The position numbers and the translations under genes were made by a program. A model generated the notes under the pieces. The model saw only the letters and a list, made by a program, of their open reading frames with translations. It did not search any database and was not told the origin of the DNA. From Callorhinus ursinus (Eukaryota > Chordata > Mammalia > Carnivora > Otariidae), in contig NW_020312902.1 of assembly GCF_003265705.1 (NCBI RefSeq), forward strand, positions 11,730,469 through 11,794,468: 64,000 nucleotides of DNA, in the 5' to 3' direction. Positions within the stretch are counted from its first letter, which is position 1. Each line of letters opens with the position of its first letter. Positions 25,010 through 37,065 of the stretch are shown here, in pieces.

Positions 25010-25440
25010 TTTACTTATTTCCCAATATGTGCCTGGAACAGTATTAGAACCTGGGGGTACGTTAGTGAACAACCAGAAAAGGCAGTCACTGTCTTCAAGG
25101 AGATTATAGTCTAATGGAGAAGGACAGAAATAAATAAGGAACAGGTATTTTATATTGTGATAAATTCCATGAAGGGAATTGACAAAATGGTGTGTGATCA
25201 ATAGTAATAATGGAAGACTCTCCAAAGTAATACTGCACTGAAATCTAGAACGTTCTTTGTGAACAACCTGGAGAGAAGCATTTCAGGCAGAGGGAATACA
25301 AATGAAAAGTCTCTTACGTGGGTAGAAAGTTTGGCCACATTTCCGAACATAAAGGAGACCAAATGAGAAGAATCACAGAGAGAAGAAGAGATTAGCATGT
25401 GGGGAAATTGGAGTGGTGGGTCCTAGAGGGTTTGAATTTA
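25010..25440. repeat. Ancient interspersed repeat, L2-like
   Basis: atgtgcctggaacagtatta, cttcaaggagattatagtct, gaagcatttcaggcagagg and gaaaagtctcttacgtgg keep the same order as the relic at 9812-10240, so both are probably one family. Confidence 0.45.
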
Positions 25441-26238
25441 TTTTAAATACAATGAGGGAAAAGGAGTTTTAAGTAAGGAAGCGACATCTGATTAGTAGAC
25501 AGGGCAGAATAGTTGTAGTTGAAAAACCAAGACAGCCTCCCTGGTACAGTGTACTTCCAGCAATAGATATCAAATCTATGTAAAAATTATTATCACTGAT
25601 AGGTTTCCCATCTGCTGGGAGAGGCAGAAGAGGGTCTTCTGCTGCAGCAGAAGTCTCAGGTGGGGTTAGTTTACTTTTCTGTAAAATGAGAGCAGAGCTT
25701 TGGACTCAGGAATCTCCTCTCTATTCTGTTTCACTTCTAATCCTTAGGAGAAGAAAAGCCTTTTTCTTGCCATGGAATCTTCCTGTTTATAACAGTACAC
25801 TTCTTGCATGAGATGACTGGTGATTGCGTGTATGACATGTTTACCTGCCTGTTGGTCAAAGGTCAAAGTGTGGAGAAAGAGCCTACAAGTGCAAAACAAA
25901 ATGAAACAAAAAATACCCGACAAAATCACTAGTATTAATGGCAGTTTTTAAAAATGTTTTCATTTAGGTTTGGGAGGGGAGAATTAATTAATGAGAATTT
26001 AGTATTCCAGGATGGCAAGATCTGGTGGAGGCACTGGGGCATAGTGGCGATGGTGTTGCTAGAAAGTGAGTAAAACAATAACGATACTACTTTTAACAAT
26101 AATAACAGGCTGAATAATGCAGTTAAAGAATGTGAGGTTTGTTTAAAGAATTGGAGATAGCAAGGGAAATGGAAAATGTCCACTCCGAGTCCAATACTCT
26201 GTGTGTATACATCCCATGTACCCTTTTTTTTTTTTCAG

Positions 26239-26357
26239 ATTCACAATACCTAACTTGCCGAATGCAGAACTGCACAGAGGCCAACAGAAATAAACCTTTC
26301 CCAGGCTACATTGACCCAGACTCTTTGATTGTCCAGGATGATTACGTGTTTGTTCAG
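26239..26357 (+). CDS. SORCS1: SORCS1 exon 2 of window, VPS10 propeller
   Basis: The 119-nt exon follows a 13-T tract and cag acceptor and ends at CAG|gtatga on a codon boundary. The first two bases complete the His codon begun in the previous exon. The peptide then runs SQYLTCRMQNCTEANRN and continues through PFPGYIDPDSLIVQ to DDYVFVQ. It contains two cysteines five residues apart and an N-glycosylation sequon (NCT). It is part of the luminal beta-propeller. Compared with SORCS1 as I remember it, the exon differs by only a few residues (for example NK for NQ and DDY for DHY), as expected for an orthologue in another mammalian order. Confidence 0.95.
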
Positions 26358-27312
26358 GTATGAAAGATCCACTTCTGCTGATTGTCTCAGACATTTCTCT
26401 TTCCTGCTTCTGTCCTAATGCAGCCTCCTTAAGCCTGCTTACACTCCCTTGAGAGTAAAAAAGGAAAGAAAAAAAAATCATTCTCCTTTTGACAGAAGGA
26501 GCATTACCAAGTGTTGAAGCTTCTATGCTAACAGAATATTAATTAACTCCTTTGGGCATTGTCTGGAGGACCTTATCAATATGGGGTCATGGAGGTCAAG
26601 GTTGTCTCAGAATGATGCACACTTCTATTCACCCCCCTCCTCTGCCTTCATGGGACTGAGCAGATATGTCAGTCTCTTCCTATCAGAATAGTCAGCCAAT
26701 CAGCCTGTTCCCCAATATTCACCTTAAAAATAGAGAAACAGATGGGAGCAGGAAGCTGTGGGGTAGCTGGTGGTGGTGGGAGGCAGGGGTGAGGTGGGAG
26801 AGTAATCAGCTGTTATTGTCAGGCTCTGACTGTGATTAGGATCAGAATTAGATGAGATGAGATGTGCTCAGCCGGGTTTTTCACCCCTGAAGAGAGTAGC
26901 AAACCTTTGAGGTTGAATGGTTAGAACAGACAGGGAGCAAGTATGCTTTGCTTCTTTTCAGCATTTAAGGAAAATTCTAGGCTTGTTTAGATAATGCGTC
27001 AGTTATTAGTTAAGTTTGGACAGACTTCACTTATTGCTTCCCATACTAAGAGTGGCAAAGGCACAATTGCTAAATAGTTTATATCTGTGTAGTTTATATA
27101 TTAAATATATATTTATATGTATTTGCTTATTTATACATACTATGTATACATATACACACAATTTCACTATGATTGAGACACATTCTAAACACTGTTTATG
27201 TGTTTGGACAAGAAATCATAATTAAGAATATTCAATCCCATGTTTTGAGGAAGCAAATGTTCAAAATGCCCAACATCAGCCTATGTACTCTTAAAATGTT
27301 TCACAAATGGCT

Positions 27313-27317
27313 ACACA

Positions 27318-27352
<35 letters not shown>
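27313..27352. repeat. (CA)n microsatellite, about 19 units
   Basis: A CA run with a single AA interruption at its left edge, followed by a diverged CA-rich tail. Confidence 0.95.
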
Positions 27353-27354
<2 letters not shown>

Positions 27355-27789
27355 GCACAGACACACATATATCAATTTTCCTGAGGGAAATGAGTAATGA
27401 GTACTCTGATAACTTCAACATCAAATTATCAAGTGATATTAAAATGGTTACACGTATTGGTTCTATCTATAATTCATTTCTCTGTCACTGTTTCTCCCAG
27501 CAACCGTTTCTGTTTTCTAATAATGGTTTATAATTCACATACATAACTTACAAATGGGAATCACTTCTGCATTTGGAGTGTCATATATTTTCTACCCATG
27601 CCACTGTGAACATGATCCTACAGCCTGTCACAAGGACTACAAGGGGATCTGGCCCCATAATGGGGAAATGATAACTTCTGGTCACTTTTTTATGTGTCTG
27701 GGGCATGTTCCCCCAGAGCATGTGTTGACACAGTCTGAGCATGCACACTCTAGTAGCTGGTATCCCAACTCTGGATATTTATATGGATT

Positions 27790-28150
27790 AAGAGTGACTA
27801 AACCAAGTCACAGAAACAGGGAGTAGATGGTGGTTGCCAGGGGTTGGGAGGTGGAAGATGGGAGTCAAAGGGTACACATTTCCAGCTATTAAATGAGTAA
27901 CTTCTGGGGATCTAATGTACAACTTAGTGACTATAATCAACAACACTGTAATATATACTTGACAGTTGTTAAGACAGTAGATTTTTAAAGATATCATCAC
28001 ACACAAAATATCATAATGAAGTGAGGGGACAGAGGTGTGAACTAACCTTATGGCGGTAATCATTTTGCAGTATACACATGCATCAAACCATCAGGTACCA
28101 TCTTAAACTCACATACGTTATATGTGAATAATATCTCAATAAAGCTGGGA
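27790..28150 (+). repeat. Ancient L1 (L1M type) 3' UTR
   Basis: gtagatggtggttgccaggg, ctaatgtacaacttagtgac, atatacttgacagttgttaa, gtaatcattttgcagtatac and aatatctcaataaagctggg follow the familiar 3' UTR of old mammalian L1 in sense, ending near the original polyadenylation signal aataaa. Confidence 0.75.
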
Positions 28151-28894
28151 AACAAGAGTGGCCACAGAGGAGAGAGATGGTCAGTGGAGCCTGGGACACT
28201 TCATGGGATAGTGCTCATGCTGAGGTGGAGACCACACCCCTTCTTGCTCTCCCTGGCACCCATGGGGTTCACAGGGCTGTATGTGCCAGACAGACGTGGA
28301 GGAGGTCATTCACAGTTCTCTTCTGGGAGATAGAGATCTATAGTGATTTTGGACCACGATCCTGGTCAGCTTCCCGTCTACTGTGTCAGCAGCACTGTTG
28401 GATCTGACACATACTCAGAGGCATCAATGAGACAGCCTCAGATGGAATTCAGTGCTCGGAGGTGAGGGGCTCCTGCTCTGGCACTGTCTGACCTGGGCCA
28501 TTTCCTTCCAGTATGGCTTGGGGACCTGTTTGCACACACATAGTCGGGCTAGACAGCTGGGGACTGCTGATGGGCATGAAGCTAATCTACTCTGTGGCTT
28601 GTATCATTAAAAAAAAGAAGAAGAAGAAAAGAAAGAAACTGAAATGTATCTTGGCTTCTGAGCCACAGGGCAAATTGAAGAATTATATTTTCATGCAGTG
28701 GGTTTAGCTTGGACCTCTGACCAACTCACATACACTGTATGAGTTGTTTTTGAATGGAACTCTAGTTCTTCACAATTATCCACAATAGTCATTCACACTG
28801 CTGGGTTGGCAGCTAGCCCCCACCATTCATGGCTGTTTCTCTATGGCCTGTAACTGTTATAACAGCTCCTCTTACCTTTGTGTTTGTGATCCAG

Positions 28895-28984
28895 CTGACA
28901 TCAGGAGGACGGCCACATTACTACGTATCCTACCGGAGGAATGCCTTTGCCCAAATGAAGCTGCCCAAATATGCTTTGCCCAAG
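28895..28984 (+). CDS. SORCS1: SORCS1 exon 3 of window, VPS10 propeller
   Basis: This 90-nt exon encodes exactly 30 codons, starting LTSGGRPHYYVSYRRNAF and ending MKLPKYALPK before the donor gtatga. The acceptor is tccag. Both flanking introns are phase 0, so the exon could in principle be skipped without a frameshift; nothing in the sequence shows that it is. The peptide is one propeller strand pair, with a basic cluster (YRRN) and the LPKYALPK segment that leads into the DMHVISTDENQVF strand of the next exon. No cysteine or glycosylation site is present. Confidence 0.95.
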
Positions 28985-31900
28985 GTATGACCTGAATGGA
29001 TTTCTTCATTTCAGTATTTTTCCAATTCCCCTATTCTTGCCTTCACCCCTTTCCCAAGGACCCTCATATTCATTTATCTTTTCTCATCCCCCCATGACCA
29101 TTTTTCAACTTCTCACTCTCTCTGATTCTTGCTATAGGAGCATCTGAATAGATTGTCAACTGATTTGCTTTTGTTTTTCAGTAATAAAGATTTTCAAGCA
29201 GTATGTATGGGTATTCTAGCAAGACAGAAAATAGGCTTTGGATACACGTTATATCAGTACAACAGGTGTGATACATTTCTATCCCATTTTATTGTTAATT
29301 ATTGAGAAGTGGCACATCTAGATGACACCCAACCTTTGCTTTGTCTCTCAATGGAACTTATGAGACTGGTTTTAGAGTTCTGAAGCACAGCTAATTTTTT
29401 GGACTTCCCCAAAGACATACTCCTTTGAAAATAATGACAGACAAAAGTTAAAGACCCTCTCAACTGCTGACATCCCTGGGCTAGCTTTCCAGAAACACTG
29501 AACAACTGTGTTAATATGGAGCGCCACCTAGTGGAGGACAAACTGACTTGGGAGCTCGAAGTTATGTGGATTTGTGGTCTGAAATAGTCAATGTATTGTG
29601 CCTTGATCTTAGAGCAAAGGATGTATGTATGGCTGTAGGAGGGAACAGTGCAGGTTTAAATGTAGTTGTAGCTCAGCTTTGAAACCTTCAGGTTGGACAA
29701 AGAACATAGGGAACTTTTTTTGATTGAGTGTTCATGACTACTTATCTTGTGTTTTTATCCATGAGTCTGTGGTGTGCTGTCCTGGACCAATACCAGCTAG
29801 CTGCCAGGAAATCATGGGATAGCACAAGGACATCACAGGTCTCCTCTTCCAGGAGAGCCGGTGGTAGCCAGTTGCTCTGGCCTTTACAGGCAGAATTCTC
29901 CTTCTTGGCCATCACTCTGCCCCTAAGCCTAGCAGGATAGTAAGGTGGGCTGAGACATTGGCCCATTCAAGATAACAACACACATTAAATTGCACTGTTG
30001 ACTCCAGAGAACAATATCCATGTTAGTAGTTCTTATTTCCAGCTGCTAAGAGATTAATAACAGTGCTAATTGCCCAGAACTGTATGTCTGTGCTCCCTGC
30101 TCTTGATTCAGCTTAAAGTGTTTTCCAAAAAGGCAAGCACTTACAACTTTGGACTTGTGCCTCAGACGAGAATCAGGTAAAGTCCATATGTAAAATTAAA
30201 TCTGAGTGTTGTTAAAATTACACTGGATAATCTTTTAGGAAGGTCCATGAGGGATATGATCATGCCTCCTCAGTAAGTCCAACAGAGCCGTTTGGGTTTG
30301 TTTTTTTTTTTTGTTTTTTTTTTTTTTCTTTTCCCCTTGAGTGCTGAAATAAATTGCTATTTCTTTGATCAGCAAATGCAGTAGTTTAGCTTGCAAGATT
30401 TACACCTTTAAAAATAAGAATTAAAGTCAATGCGGGGAGATGCTCTCGCATCGGAATTGAGACCAAATCAGGAAACAGCAGATGTGAGTCATTCCTCTTA
30501 TGTTCTCTCCTGGGAATATACTCTTTGTGTGGAATAAGTCCCAGCCAAACCAAAAGCTGTTTGCAGCCCAAGTGAGGCAAGCACTCAAGTCTCCTGAGCT
30601 CCCAAATTGGCATCCTTTGTATTATACTTTTCTTCTCTTGAAATAAATTAATAGCTTACTATTAGAAGATAGTCGATCCCCCACAAATTTTGATATACTG
30701 GAGGACCATCAAAAGAAAATGTCCTGTGGACCTAAGGAGCCCCAGGAATGGTCATTTAAAACCAAAGAACCATCTTTGGATCTCTTGCTGGAGTGTTAGG
30801 AAACACATCCTTTGTGTTGTTTGTTCATAGCCATCACACAGATCACTGTTGACACTTGCCCCAAGTGACATCCAGCCATTCTGGAAGGAAAAGTGATACT
30901 TTTATCCTGAATCAGCGGTCTGTCTCCTCCCCTTGCTATCCAGATGAGCCTCATCCGAGGTATGAGGGTAGAATGCCATGATTAATTTCTCTTGTCCCCG
31001 GAAAAATAGGAGCCAGGACAGGAAATGAACATATTATGTGGTCCAAACAGGTGTTTATTATTTAAGGCAATGAGATGTCTCATTACAATCCCATTACACC
31101 TTCAAAGAATAGCCCCAGCTTGGGTGGAGTGATCTGCCAGAAAGATGCCTGTATTTCATGGCCTTCTATCAAAGTCAGGGCTGCCTTGGCTGGAAAGGAA
31201 CAAAGCTTTATGCCCACCAAAGGAATCGAGACAAACCAGCACTTTCATGTTCAAATTTTCTGTAATCATCTACTGCCATTGTATCAGCTATTGAAAGACC
31301 ATGGTTACCCTGAGCTGTGTTAAAAAAAATAATAATAATAACATAATGGTAACACTGACCGGAGAGGGAGATGGGGAGACTTTAATGTTGCTGCCGCTAT
31401 TAAAAACATGAGCCCCGCCCCTCCAACCCAGGCTGGGAGACATGGTGATGGTTTCCTTCCCTTAACTTACGTGGAGCTCATTCTGAGCTACTCAAGGGAG
31501 ATGAATGAGGCAATACATATGAAAGTGCTTTGAGCATTTTGGAGGACAGATACTCTATAAAAGCAAGGTAATATTATTATCAGAATGGATCTAGTTGTCT
31601 CTGTGGTGGGAGATCGATGGGAACAGGGTCGTGAGTGGTGCAGAGTTTGGTTGGCAGCAGGAGGCCCGGATTCCAGACCTGCATCTGCCACTAACCTGCT
31701 TTGAAGCCTTCGACTGGCTTACCAATTTCTCCTTCTCTGTGTTTTTGTTTTGTTTTGTTTTTACATTTTTAAAATGAAATAAATATTACTCTGAATAAAA
31801 TGTCCTTAGAGATGCTTCATGAAAATTTGGTTCCATGATCAAATAATCTTAAGAAAAAAATGAACTCCATTCTATGCCCCTTGCCTCAAGAGTAACGGTA

Positions 31901-32272
31901 GGTCACTGGTGTCAAAAGCTCTAGGATGTCCTGTGAGCAAGAAAACTCTATAACTCGGCATTAATCAAAACATTTTACAAAGGGATCCATTAAAAAAAAA
32001 GTCTATTAGAATCCATCAATGCTGATGTCCTATGGAACAGATTTTGGGAAACACTCTAGTAGATCTCAAAGGTCACTTCTTGTTCTAAAATTTTGTGTCT
32101 CAGTAAAAGTATTGAACATAAAGTGCCACTTTATGTAGAAAGAGTGTATTTTCCTGATAGAGGAGAATGTAGGCAAGAAGAGAAAAGAAAGATGACATTT
32201 AAATATGTCACATCTTTCAATTAAGATATCTGAGACCAACATTTTTTAAGTCTCTTCAGTGTAATTGGATTA

Positions 32273-32276
<4 letters not shown>

Positions 32277-32314
<38 letters not shown>
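32277..32314. repeat. (GA)n microsatellite, about 19 units
   Basis: A pure purine GA run ending at gagatctg. Pure GA tracts can vary in length and form triplex-prone DNA. Confidence 0.95.
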
Positions 32315-32318
<4 letters not shown>

Positions 32319-32889
32319 ATCTTGGCCCTTATCTAGAGATGGCCATTTGAATCTGTTATGGTTACTCGACTAGTTCTCTAGGTGACCTTGAAGCACTGTT
32401 TTAGTTCCGAATCTACAAAACAAAAATTTGCATGAGTTGGGATAATATAGTTGATATATCTAGCCCTCAGCGTTTATTAACGAGATTATCTGTGATGACC
32501 TGGACTTCAGAGGTTCACCAGTGCCCAAATTCACTCCAAAGGCACAGAGGTGGACAATAGTTACGTGGGGGCCAGATCTGTGCTTAAATATTTTGAATTG
32601 AATTCAGGAAAGATGCTGCATCCTGCTTACTTGTGAATTGGGAGTAGTTATGTGAGGATTCCAAATGGCAGAATAACTATTTGAGTTTTTGTCCTTTAGG
32701 AAGTGGGGAACCATAGAAAGTTTGGCCCTCAGTGGTTGAATGGCCCTTGGGCTAATTTCCATAGCTAATCCCCTCCATTACAAAGAAGCAAAATACTTGC
32801 ATGAACCACTTTTTATTAAGTATACTAGTTAGCCCGCCAACATTTGCAGTGAACAGAAAAGCCAAATCAACCTCGCTTCATCAACAAAG

Positions 32890-33110
32890 GGGATTTAACA
32901 GATGCTATGTGTCAGGCACTCTTCTAAGTGCTTACCACTTAGTAACTGATTTAATCCTCCTAACTTCATGGAGGGCACACTAATATCTCTGTTTTGCAGG
33001 TAGAAATTCTCAGACGCAGAGTTTAGTTCACACAGCTAAGTTATAGAGGGAGGATCTGAACTCAAGTAGTTTTACTTCAAAGTCCATTCTTTTAACCATT
33101 TTGTTCTACT
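32890..33110 (-). repeat. MIR SINE relic
   Basis: tgctatgtgtcaggcactct, aactgatttaatcctcctaa, cacacagctaagttatagag and aagtccattcttttaaccat follow the reverse MIR consensus closely. Confidence 0.75.
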
Positions 33111-34494
33111 GTTCTCTCTAACTGAAAGGTTTACAGGTGGGGCAGGCTTCTTAGCTGTCCACAATCAAAGGCTCAAAGACTTTCACAGAATGTGGCCTAT
33201 CTCTCTTCCTTTTGAGCCTGTTTTCTTCAGGACTGGCTTCATCCCCTGCCTCCCCTCCAAGATATGACTCCATCAGATCTAGACTTTTTTTTTTTTTTTT
33301 TTTTACTTTCTGATAATACCCGTGTCATTGTAGAATTGTTTCTTATTGACTTCGTGTTGCATACCCATCACTGATCCAACCACTGTGGTCAGAGATATTG
33401 AATATTCTGAATGCTAAGCCAATAAGCTCTTTTCTGGTGTTGAGGGTAGCAAAAAGTAGCAAAGACTAAGTACAGGGAGGAAATTTGTCTGAGAGTAATA
33501 AGGGTGTTTTCAAAGAACATTAACTACAATTATCAGAAGAAATGGAATAGACATTTGACTGATAAAAACAATGGCCAACTTCCATACTAAACATAAGTTT
33601 GCATTATTGATTCACATTGAATTAATGGGAAAGATTCATTTTTGGCCTCCCACTCTGTATTCTTTATATAAAAGCATTACCAAACTCTAGAGTATGGCAT
33701 GTGAGACCGAAGTAGGGGTGAGGAATATGAAACTCTGTGGATGAAGACTTCTTCCTTCTGGGATCATCAGAGTTCACTGTGATCATGGTAAAGGAGGGAG
33801 AGACTCGTTCCTATATGTTTAGAGCAAGGTCCAAGCTGAATTGCTGATCGTTTGGTTGAAAGAACGTGGGCATATATTACAAAGAGAAATTTAGGTTAGA
33901 AGTTAGTAGAACTTTCTAGTACTGAAATTCTTGCCAAAGAAGATTGGAAGTTCCCTTGAAGCTTTTCAAGGATGGAGGATGATCCATCTGGGAAGATTTG
34001 AGTACTAAGCTACACAAAATCCAAGAATCTTTCCATACTGTTCTTCAGTCCTTATGCTTATTTGTAATTCTGTTTTTGTTTTGTTTTGATTTTTGGTTTT
34101 TGAAAGTTACACCAGTGTGCAGTAGACAGCTGCCAAGAGCTTATGTACAGAAGACGGCAAGCCTTGGTCTGAGGCAGCAAGCCTTGGTCTGTGTCAGCCT
34201 CCCCTGAACATCCACTTCTCTGGACTTCTGAATGGGGAAGAAAGGATTTGGAATTCTCATTCCGGGGACATGTGCTCACTGCCTCCACATTACCTTTGCC
34301 TTGGACTACCAGAGTCTGAAAGGAGGCCTCTTTTTTCCTCTCTCACTTAAGGTTCCCTGCTGAACTTCTCAGAGTAAAGGTCTAGATAAGTCACTTAGTC
34401 CTTGACCACTCATTGATGTGAAGATGAGTGCTTTGAGGTGATTCTCAGGTGAATGTTTTCCTCAGGGGCTTCTGGGAGTTGCTGAGCCTTAGGG

Positions 34495-34665
34495 AATGTT
34501 TCTCAAACTTTAATGTGCATATGAATCACTCAGATTTTATTTACATACAGATTTTTGATTCAGTAAGTAAGGCCTGAGATTCAGTGTGTCTACCAAGCTC
34601 ACAGGTGATGCCCATGCTGGTGGCCCATGGACCACTCTGAGAGAAGCAGGACTTACCTATTTTCT
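34495..34665. repeat. hAT-Charlie-type DNA transposon relic
   Basis: gtttctcaaactttaatgtg, catatgaatcactcagattt, cagatttttgattcagtaag and ccatggaccactctgagag match the MER5/MER20-type pattern. Subfamily uncertain. Confidence 0.6.
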
Positions 34666-35080
34666 CTCTGTCTCTCCAAGTTTTCCTCATATTTGCTCCA
34701 CATAAGCCTTCTGAACACGTACCATGTTTGTGCCTGGCCAAGTATATCAGGATGACTGATTCTCCAAAGTTATACATATTTGAGAAAGTATTCTTCAATT
34801 ATTTAATGCGGTAATTAAATTATAAGTGAGCTACCAGGCATCTCTCTGCCCAGTTTTCTCATGACCTTATTGCCTAACCCCACAAATGACGAAGGAAATG
34901 ATTAACATTTACCTAATTAATTACTATTTCATGAGTATACAAAAGGAAAATTTTTATCTTCCATGACAGTGCCTAAGAGCCTATTCTGGTATTCTTCATG
35001 AGATTCCACTCTCTTTGGACACATGCCATATTAACATATGAAGCTCTTCATCCTTTTCACTTCTCTGTGTCTTTCTTCAG

Positions 35081-35260
35081 GACATGCACGTCATCAGCAC
35101 AGATGAGAATCAAGTGTTTGCAGCGGTTCAAGAATGGAACCAAAATGACACCTACAACCTCTATATCTCAGACACCCGTGGGGTCTATTTCACACTGGCC
35201 TTGGAGAATGTCCAGAGCAACAGAGGTCCTGAGGGCAACATCATGATCGACCTCTATGAG
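35081..35260 (+). CDS. SORCS1: SORCS1 exon 4 of window, VPS10 propeller
   Basis: This is the longest coding exon here, 180 nt or 60 codons in phase 0-0. It lies between a ctttcttcag acceptor and the donor gtatgt. It starts DMHVISTDENQVFAAVQEW, passes an N-glycosylation sequon (NDT) and the strand LYISDTRGVYFTLALENV, and ends NIMIDLYEV-side at codon GAG. A repeated VPS10 propeller pattern is visible: hydrophobic strand, acidic turn, then S/T-x-D-like turn (SDTRG). The peptide is almost unchanged from remembered SORCS1, consistent with strong constraint. The next exon supplies VAGIKGMF to complete the conserved LYEVAGIKG junction. Confidence 0.96.
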
Positions 35261-35542
35261 GTATGTCACAAGGCATGTGTAGTCCTGAGCCCCTGCAGTG
35301 CCTGGGCTGGCAGTTAATGTTAATAAGGGCGCACCATTGGCTGTCACCTCCATCATTTTAATTCCTAGTTCCTTATGTGGCCTCATTTCATTTGGGAGAG
35401 GGGAGGATTTGTAGAACATTTTTATTGGTCAATTTGCATTCCACATAACACCTCTGGGAGGAATCCTTTCTTGATGAAGTCCACAGTCCAATGAAGTCTC
35501 CAGGGACCTGGAGAGAGTGTCTGGGGAAGCAGTCAAACAATT

Positions 35543-35771
35543 GAAAGGTTTGAACAGGGTGCCTGGGTGGCTCAGTTGGTTAGGCGACTGCCTTCGGCTC
35601 AGGTCATGATCCTGAAGTCCCGGGATCGAGTCCCACATCGGGCTCCCTGCTCGGCGGGGAGTCTGCTTCTCCCTCTGACCCTCTTCCCTCTCATGCTCTC
35701 TATCTCTCGTTCTCTCTCTCTCAAATAAATAAATAAAATCTTTAAAAAAAAAAAAAAGAAAGGTTTGAACA
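35543..35771 (+). mobile_element. tRNA-derived SINE (arctoid SINEC type) with target-site duplication
   Basis: The SINE body is 35557-35757: tRNA-like head (ggtgcctgggtggctcag), B-box-like gatcgagtccc, CT-rich middle, (AAATA)n and poly-A. The target-site duplication gaaaggtttgaaca is perfect at 35543-35556 and 35758-35771, so the insertion is fairly young. The spurious open frame on its reverse strand has no meaning. Family membership suggests arctoid carnivores. Confidence 0.95.
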
Positions 35772-36869
35772 AGGGTGATCCTAGTGTGAAATTTGAAAAT
35801 TATCTTGAAGGGCAAACAGGGTGTCAGAGTTTGAGCAAAGGGGCAGTGGGCATCCTCCTTTCCTCTCTGAAGAAGGAACAGGGCAAGGCAGGGGGGTATT
35901 GCACTAGAAGATACTCCCATTGGACCTGAATACTTTTCTAAACTGGTAGCTTCCACTGGCTAATTGTCATCTCCTCAGAGGGCCAGTGAGTGAGACAAAA
36001 CTGATAGGTCTTTCTCTACTAAATGGGAAGGGGGTAGGTAGAGACAAAAAACAGAGTTTACCATATTTCCCTAAAACAGCTATGGCCCTTTGTTTCTCAG
36101 AATGACCAGGATACAAAATAAAACCATATATGTTAGATTGCTTAGCTTTCATAACAAATACCAACACTTGAATGCCATTTAAAGCATGGCTAGGTAGAAA
36201 GCAAGCTGCTATTTGGGGATGGATTTTGGCATTTGTCAGTCTTATCTTGCACCATGAAGGATTTATAGCAGGTTATAATGAGCCATTACAAAATGTATTG
36301 AGAATTTGGGAAGTACACTCATTTACCTACATCCTATCTGAAAAAAAATCTGAAACTGATTCACATATGTATAGTCATAATGATGCTGTCTTTTGGATGA
36401 GTATAAGTTCATAGAGTCAAGAGGTTGTTTATATAACGAGAAGCAAGGGAATGATATCTAGTATATCAAAGAAAGGAACCAATGTCATTTAACAAATTTA
36501 AACCTATCATTGTAATACCTTTTAATGCTGTCTACCCACCCCTCTTCTCCTTTAGGAGCTCTTGGGGATTTTCTTCTAGTGTGTAAACTTCTCTGTATGT
36601 ATAAAGTCATGTTAACAAACTTGCATGCCCCATTCAGAGCCCAAACTAGCGTGAGACATAGTTTGTGTGTATATATTTAGAAAAATGCACTGCAGACTTT
36701 TTTACACATTCACAAAGTTTTTCCACTCTTTTCCTGCCTATGTTCCAGATAAATATAGTAGTATCATGTATCTCAGCCTCAAACTGAACATGTATTCTGG
36801 AAAACATTTACATATTCTGGTGATTTAGTTTCAAATTCATGTTGGATAAAATTGTGATTTAAAGTATAA

Positions 36870-37065
36870 ATTTTGGAGTCAGGCTGCCTGGATTTAAATC
36901 CTAGCTACACCACATGTATGTCTTCTAGAGACAAAGCCAAGAACTTCCAAGCCTCAGTTTCCTTGTTTAAAATATGGAGCTATACATGATACCTACTTGA
37001 TAGAATTTCTGAGGATTACTTAAGTTAATCTTACCGTGTGTACTATGAACAGTGCCAAAAATGCA
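36870..37065 (+). repeat. MIR SINE relic
   Basis: gtcaggctgcctggatttaa, cttccaagcctcagtttcct, aaaatatggagctatacatg and ctgaggattacttaagttaa follow forward MIR order. Confidence 0.75.

Larger units (their letters stand above)
4541..26238 (+). other. SORCS1 intron 1 of window (21.7 kb)
   Basis: This phase 1 intron separates exons 1 and 2. About 40 per cent of it is L1: a full-length antisense element with an assembly gap, and a sense 3' fragment. Ancient relics (L1M ends, hAT, L2-like, MIR) and CA, GT and AT microsatellites are listed separately. The stretches 5430-9650, 10930-11135, 18720-19250, 20140-20800, 21470-22340, 23165-24180 and 25450-26238 contain nothing that I can assign. Many short open frames occur but none has splice context or family resemblance. 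Confidence 0.8.
26358..28894 (+). other. SORCS1 intron 2 of window (2.5 kb)
   Basis: A phase 0 intron. It contains a long CA run and an old L1 3' end, listed separately. Nothing else is recognisable; 28600-28640 is an AAG-rich simple stretch. Confidence 0.8.
28985..35080 (+). other. SORCS1 intron 3 of window (6.1 kb)
   Basis: A phase 0 intron without supported genes. It holds T-rich tracts (30300-30330, 33285-33304), a GA run, a MIR and a hAT relic. Most of 28985-32270 and 33120-34490 shows nothing assignable. Confidence 0.75.

Noticed and set aside
35429..35956. 175-codon open frame on the reverse strand
   Set aside because: It covers the SINE at 35557 and its low-complexity tail, so it is a shadow of a noncoding repeat.
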